This document shows, piece after piece, positions 13,052-24,685 of a stretch of DNA of 64,000 bases. The stretch's first letter is position 1, and the number at the start of each line of letters is the position of its first letter. A model generated the notes under the pieces. The model saw only the letters and a program-made list of their open reading frames with translations, was not told where the DNA came from and did no database searches. A program made the position numbers and the translations under genes. The DNA is from Calcarisporiella thermophila CBS 279.70 (Eukaryota > Calcarisporiellomycota): the NCBI RefSeq assembly GCF_041956535.1, contig NW_027192197.1, forward strand, positions 1,157,673 through 1,221,672, read 5' to 3'.

Positions 13052-15175
13052 TTATTGAGGCTGATTTACTTTCTTTCCTAATTGCATCTTCAAAGCTTCG
13101 ACCATCAACTCTATTTTTTTGTATTGGCCCTGGATCGCCAGGGTTCTCCACCTGTCGGCAAACACCCTAACATGCTCCAGCTGACGACTTGTTTCCAAAT
13201 TTAGGAGAATTTCAGCCGCAAAGCAGCAGAGCCACCCAAGACGCATCAGGTAAGGGAGGTAGAAGGTTAACCGTTGAAGACGAAGGCGCTGTTGCGAGGA
13301 AAGTAGGCGCACGAGAAGACGTGAACGGAGGGTATCAAAGTCGCTAATTATCTGATATAAATATTATGCAAAATTAATAGCTAGTTTGTACGTCGAATTG
13401 GGATTATAAAAAACCTGCATGGATGCATCGAAAACAACGTCTGCGATTCCTTCAGAATATAAACAGCGTCTCTGTTCCTCCCTTGATAGCCAACATGGTA
13501 ATCCTGGGCCTAAAATTCCCTTGTGCGCCAGTGATCGAACCATATCTTCCCATTTGTGTAAAGTACCGGCTTGTTCCCACCCCTCCTCAGTAAAAGCCCA
13601 TTCCTTTGTCTGTCCCCCAAATTGCAGCAAGAGACTTTCTACTTCTTGTATTTCCTTCAATAGAGAACCATCTACACTACTTCCGAGCCGCATTATGCCT
13701 TCCCATACACTCACGCCTGCGCGTACGATTTTTCTCCAAGCCAAAATATTTGGGTGAAACCTTGGGATATATCCTTTCGCCCTTTCACATCTTGACCGGA
13801 GCCCATCAGTCAGGCAATCCTTGCTGGGAATATAATGATAAAAGAGAGATGCTAGCAATGCACAATAATGCTGGATAAGTGAATAATCTAGTTCGGAAGA
13901 AGGCGTAGATATGTCTTGAGAGTTTTCCGAAAGTATAGAGTTTACTTCTCCATGTGAGAGTCGGTTCCGGAGACGAGGCCCACCAGGTCGAATAAAGATA
14001 TCCAGGAGGAGATGCTTTGGTCATTTCAATATTGTTACTGTAAACTAGGAATGAACAAGATTATATTTACCATGATTCCAGAGCCAATTTCTTGAATCAA
14101 AAGATTCTGATTTCCATTGATTTTCTCAGATAATATATCATCAAGAACGAAAAAATAGCGGTCCTCTGCTGTCATCAGACGCTTTTCGTCCAGAGCATTC
14201 GCAATAATGCATATGCGACGCAGTGCATGTTCTAGAGGTGGAAGCGACACCATGGCATTAACAAGGTGTGCTGAGTTTGCGAAAAAATAAGCCCATAAAT
14301 GTGAGGTATTAGGAATAATGAAGTTCGATTCGCTGGAGAGGAGTGAGAGCTCGGCTATTGAAAAAGTAGATGGCGAAGAGAAGGCAATGGTTTCATAGAG
14401 TGCATCGAATTCACCCTCCGCTATGTGCAAGTGCAAACGAAGAGGTGCATGCCTTTGCAACCACATTTCATGGCCATCTATACTCTTATAAATCTGAGTC
14501 GCGATGGCCCACCACAATTCTCTAAGAAGCCGGCTATAACCTCTGACGAGATCACATTCATCAAGCTCTCGTGTAATAAAACCATGCCACATCAAGTTTC
14601 TGAGATTGATCGAAGTACTTGGATCACCAAATAACACTTCGAGTAAATATATAACATCAGTTCCCAGTAGGTTTACAAGGACAGGAGTGGAAATGAGATC
14701 GCGTAAAAGGTGCGGGATGGATGATTGGCGTGCAGCTAGAATATCCCTAAGGAGCCGTTCAAGAGCTGTTGTACCAAATAATATGCTGGCATGATATTCT
14801 TCTACGGCTTGAAGATGAGTCCATACCTTAAATGACTTTTTATCTTTGCGATTCAATTTATCTGCCAAAATTATAGATAACAGCTAGATATCTTACAATT
14901 TTGTGAGTTTCACCCATCCATTCCAAAATAGCACCATCCCATTCTATTTCGTTTCCTCCCGAAACCAGGTAAGGGTGCACCACTTCTTCGATGATTGATC
15001 TAGAGTAAACCAAAGCATCTCGAAGATTCTGCCACAATTCAGAGGATGATTTTCTTGCTGAATCAGGAACAAGGCGTCGATACACGATAGGAGTTAGCGA
15101 AGTGCGCCATCTAGTATTTTCAGAAAAGGATTTGAGGAGAGGGTGTGTATAATTAGTATTTTGCTCTAAATTCAT
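13052..15175 (-). CDS. ERMARD-like protein (DUF4209 domain)
   Basis: Exons in gene order: 15175-14914, 14861-14071, 14014-13415, 13351-13052, giving 650 residues, close to the roughly 680 of animal ERMARD. Family signatures are HASILFGTTALERLLRDIL, PHLLRDLISTPVL, LLGTDVIYLLEVLFG and especially LRNLMWHGF (DUF4209). Exon 3 carries a second conserved block, GGPRLRNRLSHGEVN. The C-terminus (FYLPYLMRLGWLCCFAAEILL) looks able to enter a membrane. Animal ERMARD is an ER membrane-associated protein linked to RNA degradation; its mechanism is not settled, and nothing here says more. The first intron uses a GTGAAA donor chosen because it alone keeps the frame. It converges with the phospholipase D gene across only 282 bp. 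Confidence 0.78.
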
Positions 15176-15585
15176 GAATAAATATAATAGCGAAGATATT
15201 AATATCCCATTTGGAGAAAATTTAATGAAATTGGAGTGCCCCGAGTATCCAATTGCATACCTTAAATGCTGTTAATACTTATACCCATCTTACAATAGAA
15301 TAGTCCAGGCTCCAATCATCTTTTACAAATTCTGATTTTATGCAAGAAAACCGATACAAATATATATTATTTATTTATCTATAAGTTTTGATGGTTCAAT
15401 GTTTCGCATTCGGTGTGGATCTTTAAATGCTCTGTCACGACAGACTTCAAGTCGGATACTAGATTTAGAGTAAAAATTCATTGGTAGGTTTGTAGATCGA
15501 TTGATATGACAACTCCATACGACAAGAAATGCTATTGTCTAGATTTATTATAGAGCTTTCCATTAATTAACACCAAGTTAAAATA
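15176..15585. other. Intergenic, ERMARD-like 5' flank and LEA_2 gene 3' flank
   Basis: A 410-bp AT-rich gap between two minus-strand genes. It must hold the promoter of the ERMARD-like gene. A run of short AT repeats (ATATATTATTTATTTATC) lies near 15361. Nothing else is seen. Confidence 0.5.
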
Positions 15586-16390
15586 TTAAGTTAATGGGCA
15601 CGGTAAATTTGGTGAGCTTGTCACCACTCCTGGCCTGAAACCCAACGCGGACAACACCCATATTTCAAAAATCACACGGAACCTTATGCTTAATCCCTGC
15701 CGTGGTTTGCTCAAGGGAGCGGGGCTGCACGCATTAATGAAATTTTGAATTGTCAGGTCGCCACTACTGCTCGCTCCGTAATTCACGCTTAATGGAAGGA
15801 TGAGAGCAGTCTGACCTCCTGTGGGCATCACATAATTATCTTTAGATCCTGCTCCAATTTTTTCGTTAGTTACTGCGTCATAGCCCTAGGTTATAATAAA
15901 TATATATTTGGTTCAAGCCATACGAGCATGAATTGGCTATCTTAATAGCTCTTACCTCTATTGTGACACTCTTGAATACAATCGGCACCCAATTATCGTA
16001 ATTATCGAGCTGTAAAAGTACATTCCAAGGCATTTTCACACTAGGTCCTGGATTCAAACGCAATAGTGTTTCTCCTTCTGCAAGCTCTATTCCTCGAATT
16101 TGGACCCCAGGCACTCTAGGCCAGCAAAAAAATGCGCCAATAACGAAGGCAACCATCAGCACAAATGTGACATATACACAGATACGATTGCGGCATAAAC
16201 TCGTACACCCCCGGCGCTTTCGAGCGGGCTGATATGGGCGGCGAGTGATGGGATGGGTAAGATGGGCGTGGGGCATCATATTATTGGAATATTCGGATTT
16301 AGCATCTTCCGCTTCGAAAACATATTTGTCTTCATTTTGCGTCTGTATAGTACGACGGCGAGTAGATTCGTTGTCGTTTATCTTTGACAT
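15586..16390 (-). CDS. Single-pass membrane protein with LEA_2-like domain
   Basis: Two exons, 16390-15956 and 15885-15586, give 244 residues. The N-terminal 60 residues are polar and basic, ending in ARKRRGCTSLCRNRIC. One membrane helix follows (about 71-90, VYVTFVLMVAFVIGAFFCW). The remainder, with PGVQIRGIELAEGETLLRLNPG, NVLLQLDNYDNWVPIVFKSV and GGQTALILPLSVNYG, has the alternating beta pattern of LEA_2/NDR1-type domains. Such proteins in fungi are poorly characterised and mostly sit in the plasma membrane or vacuole. Cysteines 62, 66 and 71 beside the helix are possible palmitoylation sites. The domain name is a pattern match, so moderate confidence. Confidence 0.7.
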
Positions 16391-17029
16391 TGGAAGTGAA
16401 TTTTCTATAGAATTAGCGTAGATGTTAATGTTGAGAATTAATCCATCTTATTGTTAAATGAAAGAAAAGGATCTTTTTTAATCAAATAGTGACCTTAGAT
16501 TACCTGATGAATGATTATGATTGATGTTGTTGCTGGGTTCTTGCATGCGAATGTAAAGGTTACTACCTCTAGAGATTGAGGAGAGTGCTGAGAGGCCTTT
16601 GCTCGCACGCGACATAAAAGCCCAAAAAAAACCGGTTAGGTGAAGTTATGAAGCTGCGGTATGTCGATAGCAAGGAATAATATAAGAAATCAGCCAATTC
16701 AAAAGTATGAAAAATATAAATGTTGATGAGAGCGAGCGATCTATTATATTGATACACAGGAATTATTAAAGAATTGACTCCACTAAATTTTTCATTGATA
16801 TAAATAGTTTCAAAGACTATTGATACCCGATTTCCAAAGATTTCAGAAAACTTCAGGACACCAAATAAAATGTATTATAGGGCCTTAATGAAAAGTGGGA
16901 GAGAGTGCTATATACAATCATATTTAATAAAACCCAATACACAAAGTTATATGAAATACAAAACAACGGATACTTATATAAAAATATAGAGAAAGATGAA
17001 GAATACCGAGTTCAAGTGCTTTGTTCTCT
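16391..17029. other. Intergenic, LEA_2 gene promoter and KEN-box gene 3' flank
   Basis: A 639-bp AT-rich region with no credible ORF; reading frames are short and in shuffled composition. Confidence 0.5.
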
Positions 17030-17668
17030 CTATCGAAAAAACTTTATGTCACCTAGGCGACTCTGTCTGCGGATTGAAATATTTCGCGAAAGGCTCCCCT
17101 CCTCCTTTCGCACTAAACGCCTCGAAGCGGAACTGGCTCTTGAATTAAACGAAGACATTACATCAACTGACCCACCGGTTCTTTCGGTTTGATATGCTTC
17201 TGACACATCGGCCAAGGGGCGATACCAAGCTTTCACATTTTCATTATTCTTTAACTTGTCACTTAGTGCTCTAAATCTCGATTGATCCGATGCGGAAGTA
17301 GTATATTTTCCTTTAGACATATCCCAGTTTTCTTTTTCAGCATGGTGATGAACCCTTTGATGTTCTGGAGGAATCGGTAGGGTAACGCGAGTAGATTTCC
17401 TAGCACCCCTTGAGGAATGAAGAGCGTGTGGTTTCTTATTAGGTGATCTGTTGATTCTCCTGGTGTTTTCTACTGCTATCGATTTCTTGTCTCCGGAAAC
17501 TACCGAAATTGGCCGCTTCTTAGTTGAAGATGTAACATTCGCATTTACAGTGGAATATTTTCGTTTCGCTGGGGTTGATAATATATTTTTCTTACTTATT
17601 TTCAGATTAGAATCAGGAGAAGTAGGAGGAGAGGAGAGATGGGAAGTGACGCGTCGAGGGCGATCCAT
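17030..17668 (-). CDS. Basic, probably disordered protein with KEN box and CDK sites
   Basis: A single exon of 212 residues that I do not recognise. It is rich in Ser, Arg and Lys and has no predicted globular block. Two full CDK consensus sites are present (STPAKR near residue 32 and RSPNKK near 75), along with a KEN box in HHAEKENWDMS (about 110-120). This is the degron read by APC/C-Cdh1 and Cdc20. A short conserved-looking stretch follows, FRALSDKLKNNENVKAWYRP. Together these suggest a cell-cycle regulated protein degraded after mitosis, but no classical RxxL D-box is evident. It diverges from prephenate dehydratase across 367 bp. The ORF has coherent composition and a clean start, so I think it is real. 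Confidence 0.6.
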   Translation of the reverse strand: MDRPRRVTSHLSSPPTSPDSNLKISKKNILSTPAKRKYSTVNANVTSSTKKRPISVVSGDKKSIAVENTRRINRSPNKKPHALHSSRGARKSTRVTLPIPPEHQRVHHHAEKENWDMSKGKYTTSASDQSRFRALSDKLKNNENVKAWYRPLADVSEAYQTERTGGSVDVMSSFNSRASSASRRLVRKEEGSLSRNISIRRQSRLGDIKFFR

Positions 17669-18035
17669 TAATGCTGGTTGGAAATTATCGCAATAAAAAC
17701 AAAATTAAACAGGATTAGAATTTGAATATCCAACGGTAACGCATATAGAGAGCCCATTGAACAAAAGAAAATTTCATTTCTAGACAAGGACGAAAAAATT
17801 CTGACTTACTGTAAGAGCCTCTCTATAATTGAAAATTCAAGATCAGAAGCTAAATTTCAGCCCTATTTTCAGATTCAATCCGATTTTGGGGTTATATAAA
17901 ATATATGTCATTCTAACAGAGTCGCAGAGCTATCTTAACCTATTATTTTAAGGGAACGAGGGTACCAGTCTTTCATATTCATTTTACAACCAAAATCTAA
18001 ATTGTACGAGAGGATCATTCGAACTTCGGCCTGAG
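17669..18035. promoter_or_regulatory. Shared divergent promoter, KEN-box gene and prephenate dehydratase
   Basis: A 367-bp AT-rich gap between two genes transcribed away from each other, so both promoters must lie here or overlap the 5' ends. No TATA box or factor site stands out clearly. Confidence 0.5.
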
Positions 18036-19226
18036 ATGACCTATAACCGTTCTTCTGAATTGGCAGAATGCCAGACTCAAGCTTGCGCAAGCATATCGAC
18101 TCGGAGCGATCGAGATAAACCTGCCCGAGTTGCATATCTAGGTCCACCAGGAACGAATACTCATCAGGTTGCTATGAAGCTAAATGGGGAGCACATTGCA
18201 GTGGAGAGTATTGAGGGTAAATAAATATTAAAATTCAACTAAAAGCAGAACTGAGAGTATACAACATGGCCATATATGTCCACTAGCTGTCTTTGACGCT
18301 GTTACAAATTCGCAGGCAGAATATGGGGTAGTTCCTGTAGAAAACTCGACATACGGCTCAGTTGTGCAAACACTTGACAAGTTTGTTGAATGTGAAAACG
18401 TTAAAGCCGTAGCAGAAGTGTGCATGAGGGTATAGTGTTGGATGAAAATTATGAAAAGCAATTGCTAATTTTCCCTCTTGTTAGATCCACCACTATCTTC
18501 TATCCAAACACTCATCGCTGCAGGACATTAGCAAAGTATATAGTCATCCACAGGTAAGATTTTGGAACTATGATATACTCATTCATATACATCATGGATG
18601 TCATGGTACTAGGCGCTAGGGCAATGCAAGGAATGGCTCAACACCCATCTTGAAAGGGCAGAACGTGCAAACACATTCTCCACAGCGGAGGCGGCTAAGC
18701 TAGCATCACTTGAAGAAGGCACAGCTGCTATTTGCAGTAAAGTATGCATGGAATTATATCCGTTAAACATTGTTGCTAGTAATATTGAAGACTCGAAAAG
18801 TAAGCTGGGACCTTGGCTTGGGCTCACTGTTGCTAAAAGCTTACATGACACATCACTAACCTTGGCTTTTTGCTGGTTCCAATAGATAATCAAACCCGCT
18901 TTTTGGTTATCCAGAGTTGTTCCACCTCAATCCCGTCTCCTCTTCCTCCTCCTGCTAGTTCGGCCGTTAAATATTTCATCCGATTCACTGTTCTCCATCG
19001 TCCTGGCACACTCTGTGATGCTCTTCAAATATTTAAACAGCACGATATTAACCTCACTCGAATTGACTCGCGTCCGTCACGGCTTAGACCATGGACCTAT
19101 GTTTTCTTTGTGGAATGCGACGGAGATCCCTCGAAAACAGAATTAGCCGTCCAGGACATGCTGAAGTATTGCACTGATGTACGAGTCGTTGGAACATATT
19201 ACGCATCTGACATTTATGACGAATAA
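18036..19226 (+). CDS. PHA2: Prephenate dehydratase with ACT domain
   Basis: Converts prephenate to phenylpyruvate in phenylalanine synthesis, in the cytosol. Exons: 18036-18216, 18287-18429, 18485-18553, 18613-18799, 18886-19226, giving 306 residues. The catalytic domain opens with ARVAYLGPPGTNTHQVA and continues with AEYGVVPVENSTYGSVV. The substrate-binding TRF motif is present as NNQTRFLVI. The C-terminal ACT domain (VKYFIRFTVLHRPGTLCDAL, then LTRIDSRPSR) is the phenylalanine feedback site; the usual ESRPS appears here as DSRPS. Length matches the fungal family. It is monofunctional, with no chorismate mutase part. The start was chosen because an aligned family start lies just upstream of the first conserved strand. 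Confidence 0.93.
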
Positions 19227-19327
19227 AACCTAACCTAATTAGCAAAGAATAAATCTTGAAATGCTAAAGATATTCGCAAATTATTTTCTTTTACGTTATT
19301 TCCTCATCGCAAAAGACATTAGTAGCC

Positions 19328-20428
19328 ATGGCGGCAAATGATGGTAGCGATCCGAGCATACTTTTTTCATTCTTATGTTCTCATCGAAATTTCTTCAATA
19401 GAAGCGAAATATTTACGAAAATACAAGGAGCTTAAAAAACGCGTACGGGAGATGGAGGAGGTAGGTCTTCATGTATAGTAGCCAATCGAAATCTGCCCAG
19501 ATTAATGTGATATACATATAGGACAACGAGAGATTAACCGTAAAATTAGCACGCGCAAAAAAACTTATTCAACGAATAAAGTTGGAGAGAAGGTAAATGG
19601 GTTTGATTGGAATTCCTGTTATTCAACATAGATTGCCTGAACTTACATCTGATCAATTTTTCGGTGCTTAATAGTTTTCTATTTGATCGATTAGAACAGG
19701 CAGCACCACCAGATCCTGATGCTGGTGCTGTATCAGATTCCTCGCTCTTTTCTTCTGATTCGGATCATGATATTTCATTTAATCAAGTTGGTTCATTATG
19801 CTTTTGGCATTGCATGCATTGCGGAGCTTACTTATTCAATCCTATTTAGGAACCAGGAATGACAACACCAACATCGGGTCGTGGTCGCTGGAAGCGCGAC
19901 CCTAAAGCGCCCAAACGTCCAGCCAATGCCTTTTTTATGTATTGCCAACTGCAGAGACAGCATTTGCGGGATCAGCATCAGGATATGCCGCTTAGTGACT
20001 TCACAAAGATGCTCGGACAGCAGTGGAAGGCATTACCGCCGGAAGAAAAAAACGTGAGCACTATAAACGGAGGGGGAGAAGAAATAATACCAATTCTTAC
20101 TTTATTGTGTATTGCCTAGAAATACTACGAAATGTATTCGAAGGATAAGGAACGCTATCAGAAGGAGATGTCGACTTATACAGAGAATAAGCACACTAGC
20201 GGGGGCACGGGCACAGCGGGGGGTGGTCGCCCGCGTGGACGGCCTTCCACTGGCGCTACCACTGATGATCAAAACCTGCGCAGTGATCCGATTTTGCCAG
20301 AGGAGGAGGAAGACTTGGAGGGTGTGATTGCTGAAATGGGCGGGCCTGAGGCGTTGGCTGGGATTGTAGGAGAGGAGGAAGACTGGGGCCCAGTGCCTGA
20401 AGACCTCGGGCTAGAGGAAGAGGAATAG
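19328..20428 (+). CDS. HMG-box protein, INO80-type Nhp10-like subunit
   Basis: Exons: 19328-19343, 19402-19460, 19522-19592, 19675-19786, 19850-20053, 20120-20428, giving 256 residues. The first coding exon is only 16 nt. An N-terminal coiled coil (about 6-60, KYKELKKRVREMEE then ARAKKLIQRIKLERSFLFDR) resembles the TFPT/Nhp10 helical segment of the INO80 remodeler. One HMG box follows (about 103-172, DPKAPKRPANAFFMYCQLQ ... QWKALPPEEKNKYYEMY). The tail has an AT-hook-like GGGRPRGRPSTG and ends in a Glu-rich acidic run. Combining the TFPT-like helix with an HMG box fits fungal Nhp10/Nht1, which binds DNA within the INO80 module. A general HMGB protein is the alternative, but the helix argues against it. 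Confidence 0.82.
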
Positions 20429-21057
20429 TATACAACATCGATTAGCCCTTCGTAGAAATACAAAATAGGACGATAAACAAGCGAAACAATGGACTGGGAA
20501 AAGTCGTTTTTATTTTTTTATCTTATTGGATGTACAGTTTGCTTTCTCTATTCTTTGTAGAAGACTGATATGTGCTGCATGTGCTCTTTTTTTTTGTTGC
20601 CCGCTCTTTTCTGTTGAATCTATGAGATAATAATACTGCGCCCAAAATTGTATTGAAAGCTCATGCTGCAAGCGCATTGATGCCTTGGGTTTGAATTTTT
20701 TTACCACAAATAACTTCCAACTGAGGACGTTATTTACGGAGTCGGAATTTGCGAAGCTTTTTTTTATATCATTTTACACTGCTTCAACGCACCTATTCTC
20801 TCTCTCCTTTTTTATCAACCTACACATTCCGTCTTGATTCGTCGGCTGATGTGTGGGGGGATGAAAAACGAGACTCTACGGAGATTCGTTTTTGATTATT
20901 GATCGATCCTTATAGCAGACATCCCCCCCCTTCAAATTCATTCCATTTCTCGTCGTCTCCCATCATTCCTTCCATACTTACTCTTTCTCACTTCTCTCCT
21001 TTTGCCCTCCTTGCTCTTCCTGTCTAGCTTCGCATTTCTCTCTACATAAGAGAGAAG
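20429..21057. promoter_or_regulatory. Promoter and leader of the CH-kinase gene
   Basis: A 629-bp region. From about 20925 to 21050 it is strongly pyrimidine-rich (CT tracts), the usual look of a fungal core promoter and transcription start zone. The start codon at 21058 is preceded by AGAGAAG. Confidence 0.55.
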
Positions 21058-24000
21058 ATGAGCTCCGCTGCACTTACAAGTTACGATGCCCCTTCTCTTC
21101 TCTCTGGATCGGCACAAGCAGACAGCTTGATATATAAACTCAAGTTAGAACAGCATATAAATAATGAGCGTGCTGCACGTGATTTCATAGAACGGACGTT
21201 GCGATGCCAGTTATCATCGCAAAGTTTACAAACGATCCTGAAGGATGGATCTATTTTATGCAGGTTGGATCTGGTGATTTTGGGGGCATGGATTATCTGA
21301 GAATCCTGACTTGCTTCTCTGTAGGTTGGTTAATGAATTGAGCCCTGGGACATTGCCTGTGAGAACACCGAAGAAAATGGCCTGGGAACAGGTATCACGA
21401 ATTTATTTGTTCTGTTACATTGCAGTCGAGATTAATTCTGAATTTATTTTGCTAAACACTTTAGATGGAATCGATCAGCCTTTTCCTGGATGGGGCACGT
21501 AAACTTGGTCTCAAGAATTCAGAGCTCTTCCAGACTCCCGATTTGTTCGAAGGACGTGATATGGCTCAAGTGATTCTCACACTTTTGACGCTTGAACGTG
21601 TAGTCGCTTCCAGTAAACAAAAAACTTCCACGTCAAGAAGACCCAGAGCATACTCACAGTTACAAACGAAAAACGAGCAACGGAGGATTTTCCGAGAGAA
21701 CTTTCCGCTTCGAAGCAGAGTTGAAATAGGTCCACTGCAGCAACCTCCGCGGTTAAATAGTAGAGTGCATCGCCAACAAGTGTTGGAACCGTGTCAGAAA
21801 CCTCCATTGCTCCCCTCAATCCCATCCTCTAGCTCTGTTACATCAATTCCGAGTATGTGTAGACAAGCAACAGATATGCTACCAAAGAGAAAAGCCCTTG
21901 TGGAACGACGCTCCGGCTTTTGGAATCGGCCAGCCCTACATAATTCGCCCAGCTTCCTACAACATGACTCCCCACAATCTCCCCCTCGATCACCAACCTC
22001 CCTAACCTCGGTCGCTGAAAGCAAGAATCGTTCCCTTTCTCCCTCAATTCGTGAGGAAGTGGATAATGATGAAGAGCCTACTACCCCGAAGCATCAACGG
22101 TATAGGCGTCCTAGTGTCATACCGGCTCATTCGGCGCCGCCTATTCGCCATGGTCGGCGACCCTCTGAATTGGACAACCTCTCTCCTGTATCTCGGGGCA
22201 GTGTTGAGTCAATCCAATTCTCACCGACCAATTCTTCCACAAACACCTATAGATACCAGAGAGAAAAGCCTGAAAGAGTAAAAGGCAATACTCTGGTTCT
22301 GCTATCCGACGATAAACTAGTTGCTCAGTATCAGCTAGGAAACTGTGTAGGAAAGGGTCAATTCGGAGCTGTTTATCGTGCTTTGAATATGGGGACAGGA
22401 CAGATGGTCGCGGTCAAACGGATCAAACTTGAGGAGGACCAGAAAGATAGGGTGGACTCTTTAATGAAGGAAGTCGAGCTTCTGAAAACGTTGTCGCACC
22501 CTAGCGTGGTTAAATATGAGGGCTTCATCAAAACCGAAGGTCACCTAAACATTATTCTAGAGTTCGTAGAGAGCGGGTCCCTCCTAGATGTTCTCAAGTC
22601 TTTTGGAACCTTTCCTGAAAAACTCGCTGCCTCTTACACCGCAAAAATCCTCGATGGACTCATCTATCTACACGATCGGCAGGTGGTACACTGTGACCTG
22701 AAAGCGGCCAACCTTCTCACTACCAAAAACGGGAATGTCAAGCTGACAGATTTTGGGGTGTCCTTGAATCTGAAACTTCGGCCTGCGGATAGCGATGTAG
22801 TAGTAGGAACTCCCTACTGGATTGCTCCCGAAGTGATACAGCTGATGGGGGCAAGCACTAAATCAGATGTTTGGAGTCTCGGCTGCACGGTGGTAGAGCT
22901 CATCACTGGGCAACCACCATATGCTGACATGATACCCCTAACGGCTCTGTTCCATATCGTAGAAGATGCGCATCCTCCAATGCCAGACGGCATTTCCAAG
23001 GAGCTGGAGGGGTTTTTGCTCCTCTGTTTCCGGAAAGATCCGGAACAACGCGCCACGGCCCGTGAACTGCTTGAACATCCATGGATACGAATGCACTGTG
23101 GGTCATTTGAAAAAGCACTAAGGCGACAAGAGAGTTTTCCGCATTTCCGAAGAAGCGCTCCTGTTTATCCACCCCATGGGCTGATCTCTCCCACCTTGCA
23201 TGCCACTGTATCAGACAAGGGTCTGCAAGGAGACGCTCCAACCCTCAACCTAGACGACCCGTGTCCTTCGACCCCTGAGCCACCTTGTACCATCGATCAG
23301 ATTATGCTTCCTCCCTCTTCACCTCCTTCCATAAAGATGCGTCGCCATCTATCGGAGACCTCAAAGCTGGCACATGAATTTGTGAAGAGCTCTTTTGGCA
23401 AGGCAGTAGTGTGCAAAGTGTGTAATGAAGCGCTGAAACGAGGCGCAGTTTTTTGTCAGGCCTGCGGCCTTTACTGTCATGAAAGATGTCGATTCGAGCT
23501 TGGACGAGAGGACTGTACACCCAACCTTGAATTAAGCTTTTCGAACACACCAATCAAGCGGAGGCCCCCCCCAATCCAGACTAGCGGCTTTTTCACCCCT
23601 ATCAAAGCGCTTTGTTCCCCAGTGCGCTCTCCTACCTCACGAAAGGATGTCTCCGTAAAACCCAGTGATCCTACTAGTAAGCGCACACGAAAACTGTCAG
23701 AGGTATTCTCCTTCCATTCCCGCAACACGTCCAACGCCAGTATCACTACCAATTCCAGCACTTATACGACAGATGGCAGCACTAAGAGCTCTCAGCACAA
23801 CCGCTCTAGGCGTCGAGACCATTCTCAATCTATGCCCACTTCTCCTTCCGGGATCTTCTGGAGTCCGTTCTCTAGCGGCGGCATTGATATTGGAATTGGT
23901 GCCACCGGAAAAAAGGAGGTGAAGGAGAAAGGCCGTTTCCGTGCCAACTCCATGAGCCGAGAAGAGCTGGGTTCAGAGAGGAGCGGAGATCGGAGTCCTT

Positions 24001-24107
24001 CCTCTTCCGTGAGCGATGCGAGCACCATCACCATCCGTGACGAGATTCGGTCCAAATCCAAGTATAGGGGCCGCAGCCTACCAGGCGGTGATTGTGTATT
24101 CCAATGA
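21058..24107 (+). CDS. Septation-type STE protein kinase with CH and C1 domains
   Basis: Exons 21058-21263, 21325-21391 and 21465-24107 give 971 residues. Residues about 30-125 form a calponin-homology domain (ERAARDFIERTL, DGSILCRLVNELSPG, GRDMAQVILTLLTLERV). A Ser-rich linker leads to an STE11/Cdc7-SepH-like kinase domain (about 376-640): GKGQFGAVY, catalytic VAVKRIK, HCDLKAANLL, DFGVSLNL and GTPYWIAPEV. The catalytic loop reads HCD where most kinases have HRD; the Asp and Lys are intact, so it should be active. A zinc-binding C1 domain follows (about 727-776, AHEFVKSSFGKAVVCKVC ... CYCHERC-type spacing). The kinase domain places it with septation-initiation kinases (S. pombe Cdc7, A. nidulans SepH). 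The CH and C1 domains suggest direct actin and membrane contact. Confidence 0.88.
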
Positions 24108-24685
24108 GTTTATCCCCTTCCCCCTTCTATTTCCACATCGCTACTCGAAATTATGATATTCCCCCTTTTTATTCCCTAAATTTATCTTGGCTGTTCTTTA
24201 TCCATGTTGATTGTTAAGATAATCACTTTATTTTATACCCCCTCCCCCTCCTCCTTTTATTCAAGAGGCAATCTAGTATTATCTAGTGTTTTACTTTATG
24301 GATAGGACTTTTATTAAGACTCCCCTATATTATTCTTTCACTTTTCTTTCCTTTACTATATCTATTTCCTTCTACTCTCTCGTGCACTTCTTTTTTTTTT
24401 ATCACGCCACCTCCCATTTCCTCTATTATAACCATTCGTTTTTTATTTTATTAAAAGTTTTATCTTTACTGCTATCTGCTTTTTTTTTTAAAAATAAGAT
24501 GGATCAACATACGCAAGAGTAACGTGGATGGCATAGATAGGAGTAATAATAGTAGTAGCAAAGGGGAAGGGGAGGGAAGTCTAGATGGAGCTTTTAAAAG
24601 GGGAGAAAAATACATTAAAAAGAAAGAGAATATTGGAAGACCTACGAATGTACAATAAGCAATAAGTTTTTTGGTTTAAATTAAA
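24108..24685. other. Convergent intergenic region, CH-kinase and CHO2 3' flanks
   Basis: A 578-bp pyrimidine-rich then purine-rich stretch between convergent stops, as expected for two 3' ends meeting. An AATACATTAAAAA segment near 24609 and ATAAGC repeats near 24655 could serve CHO2 polyadenylation. No ORF of note. Confidence 0.5.
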
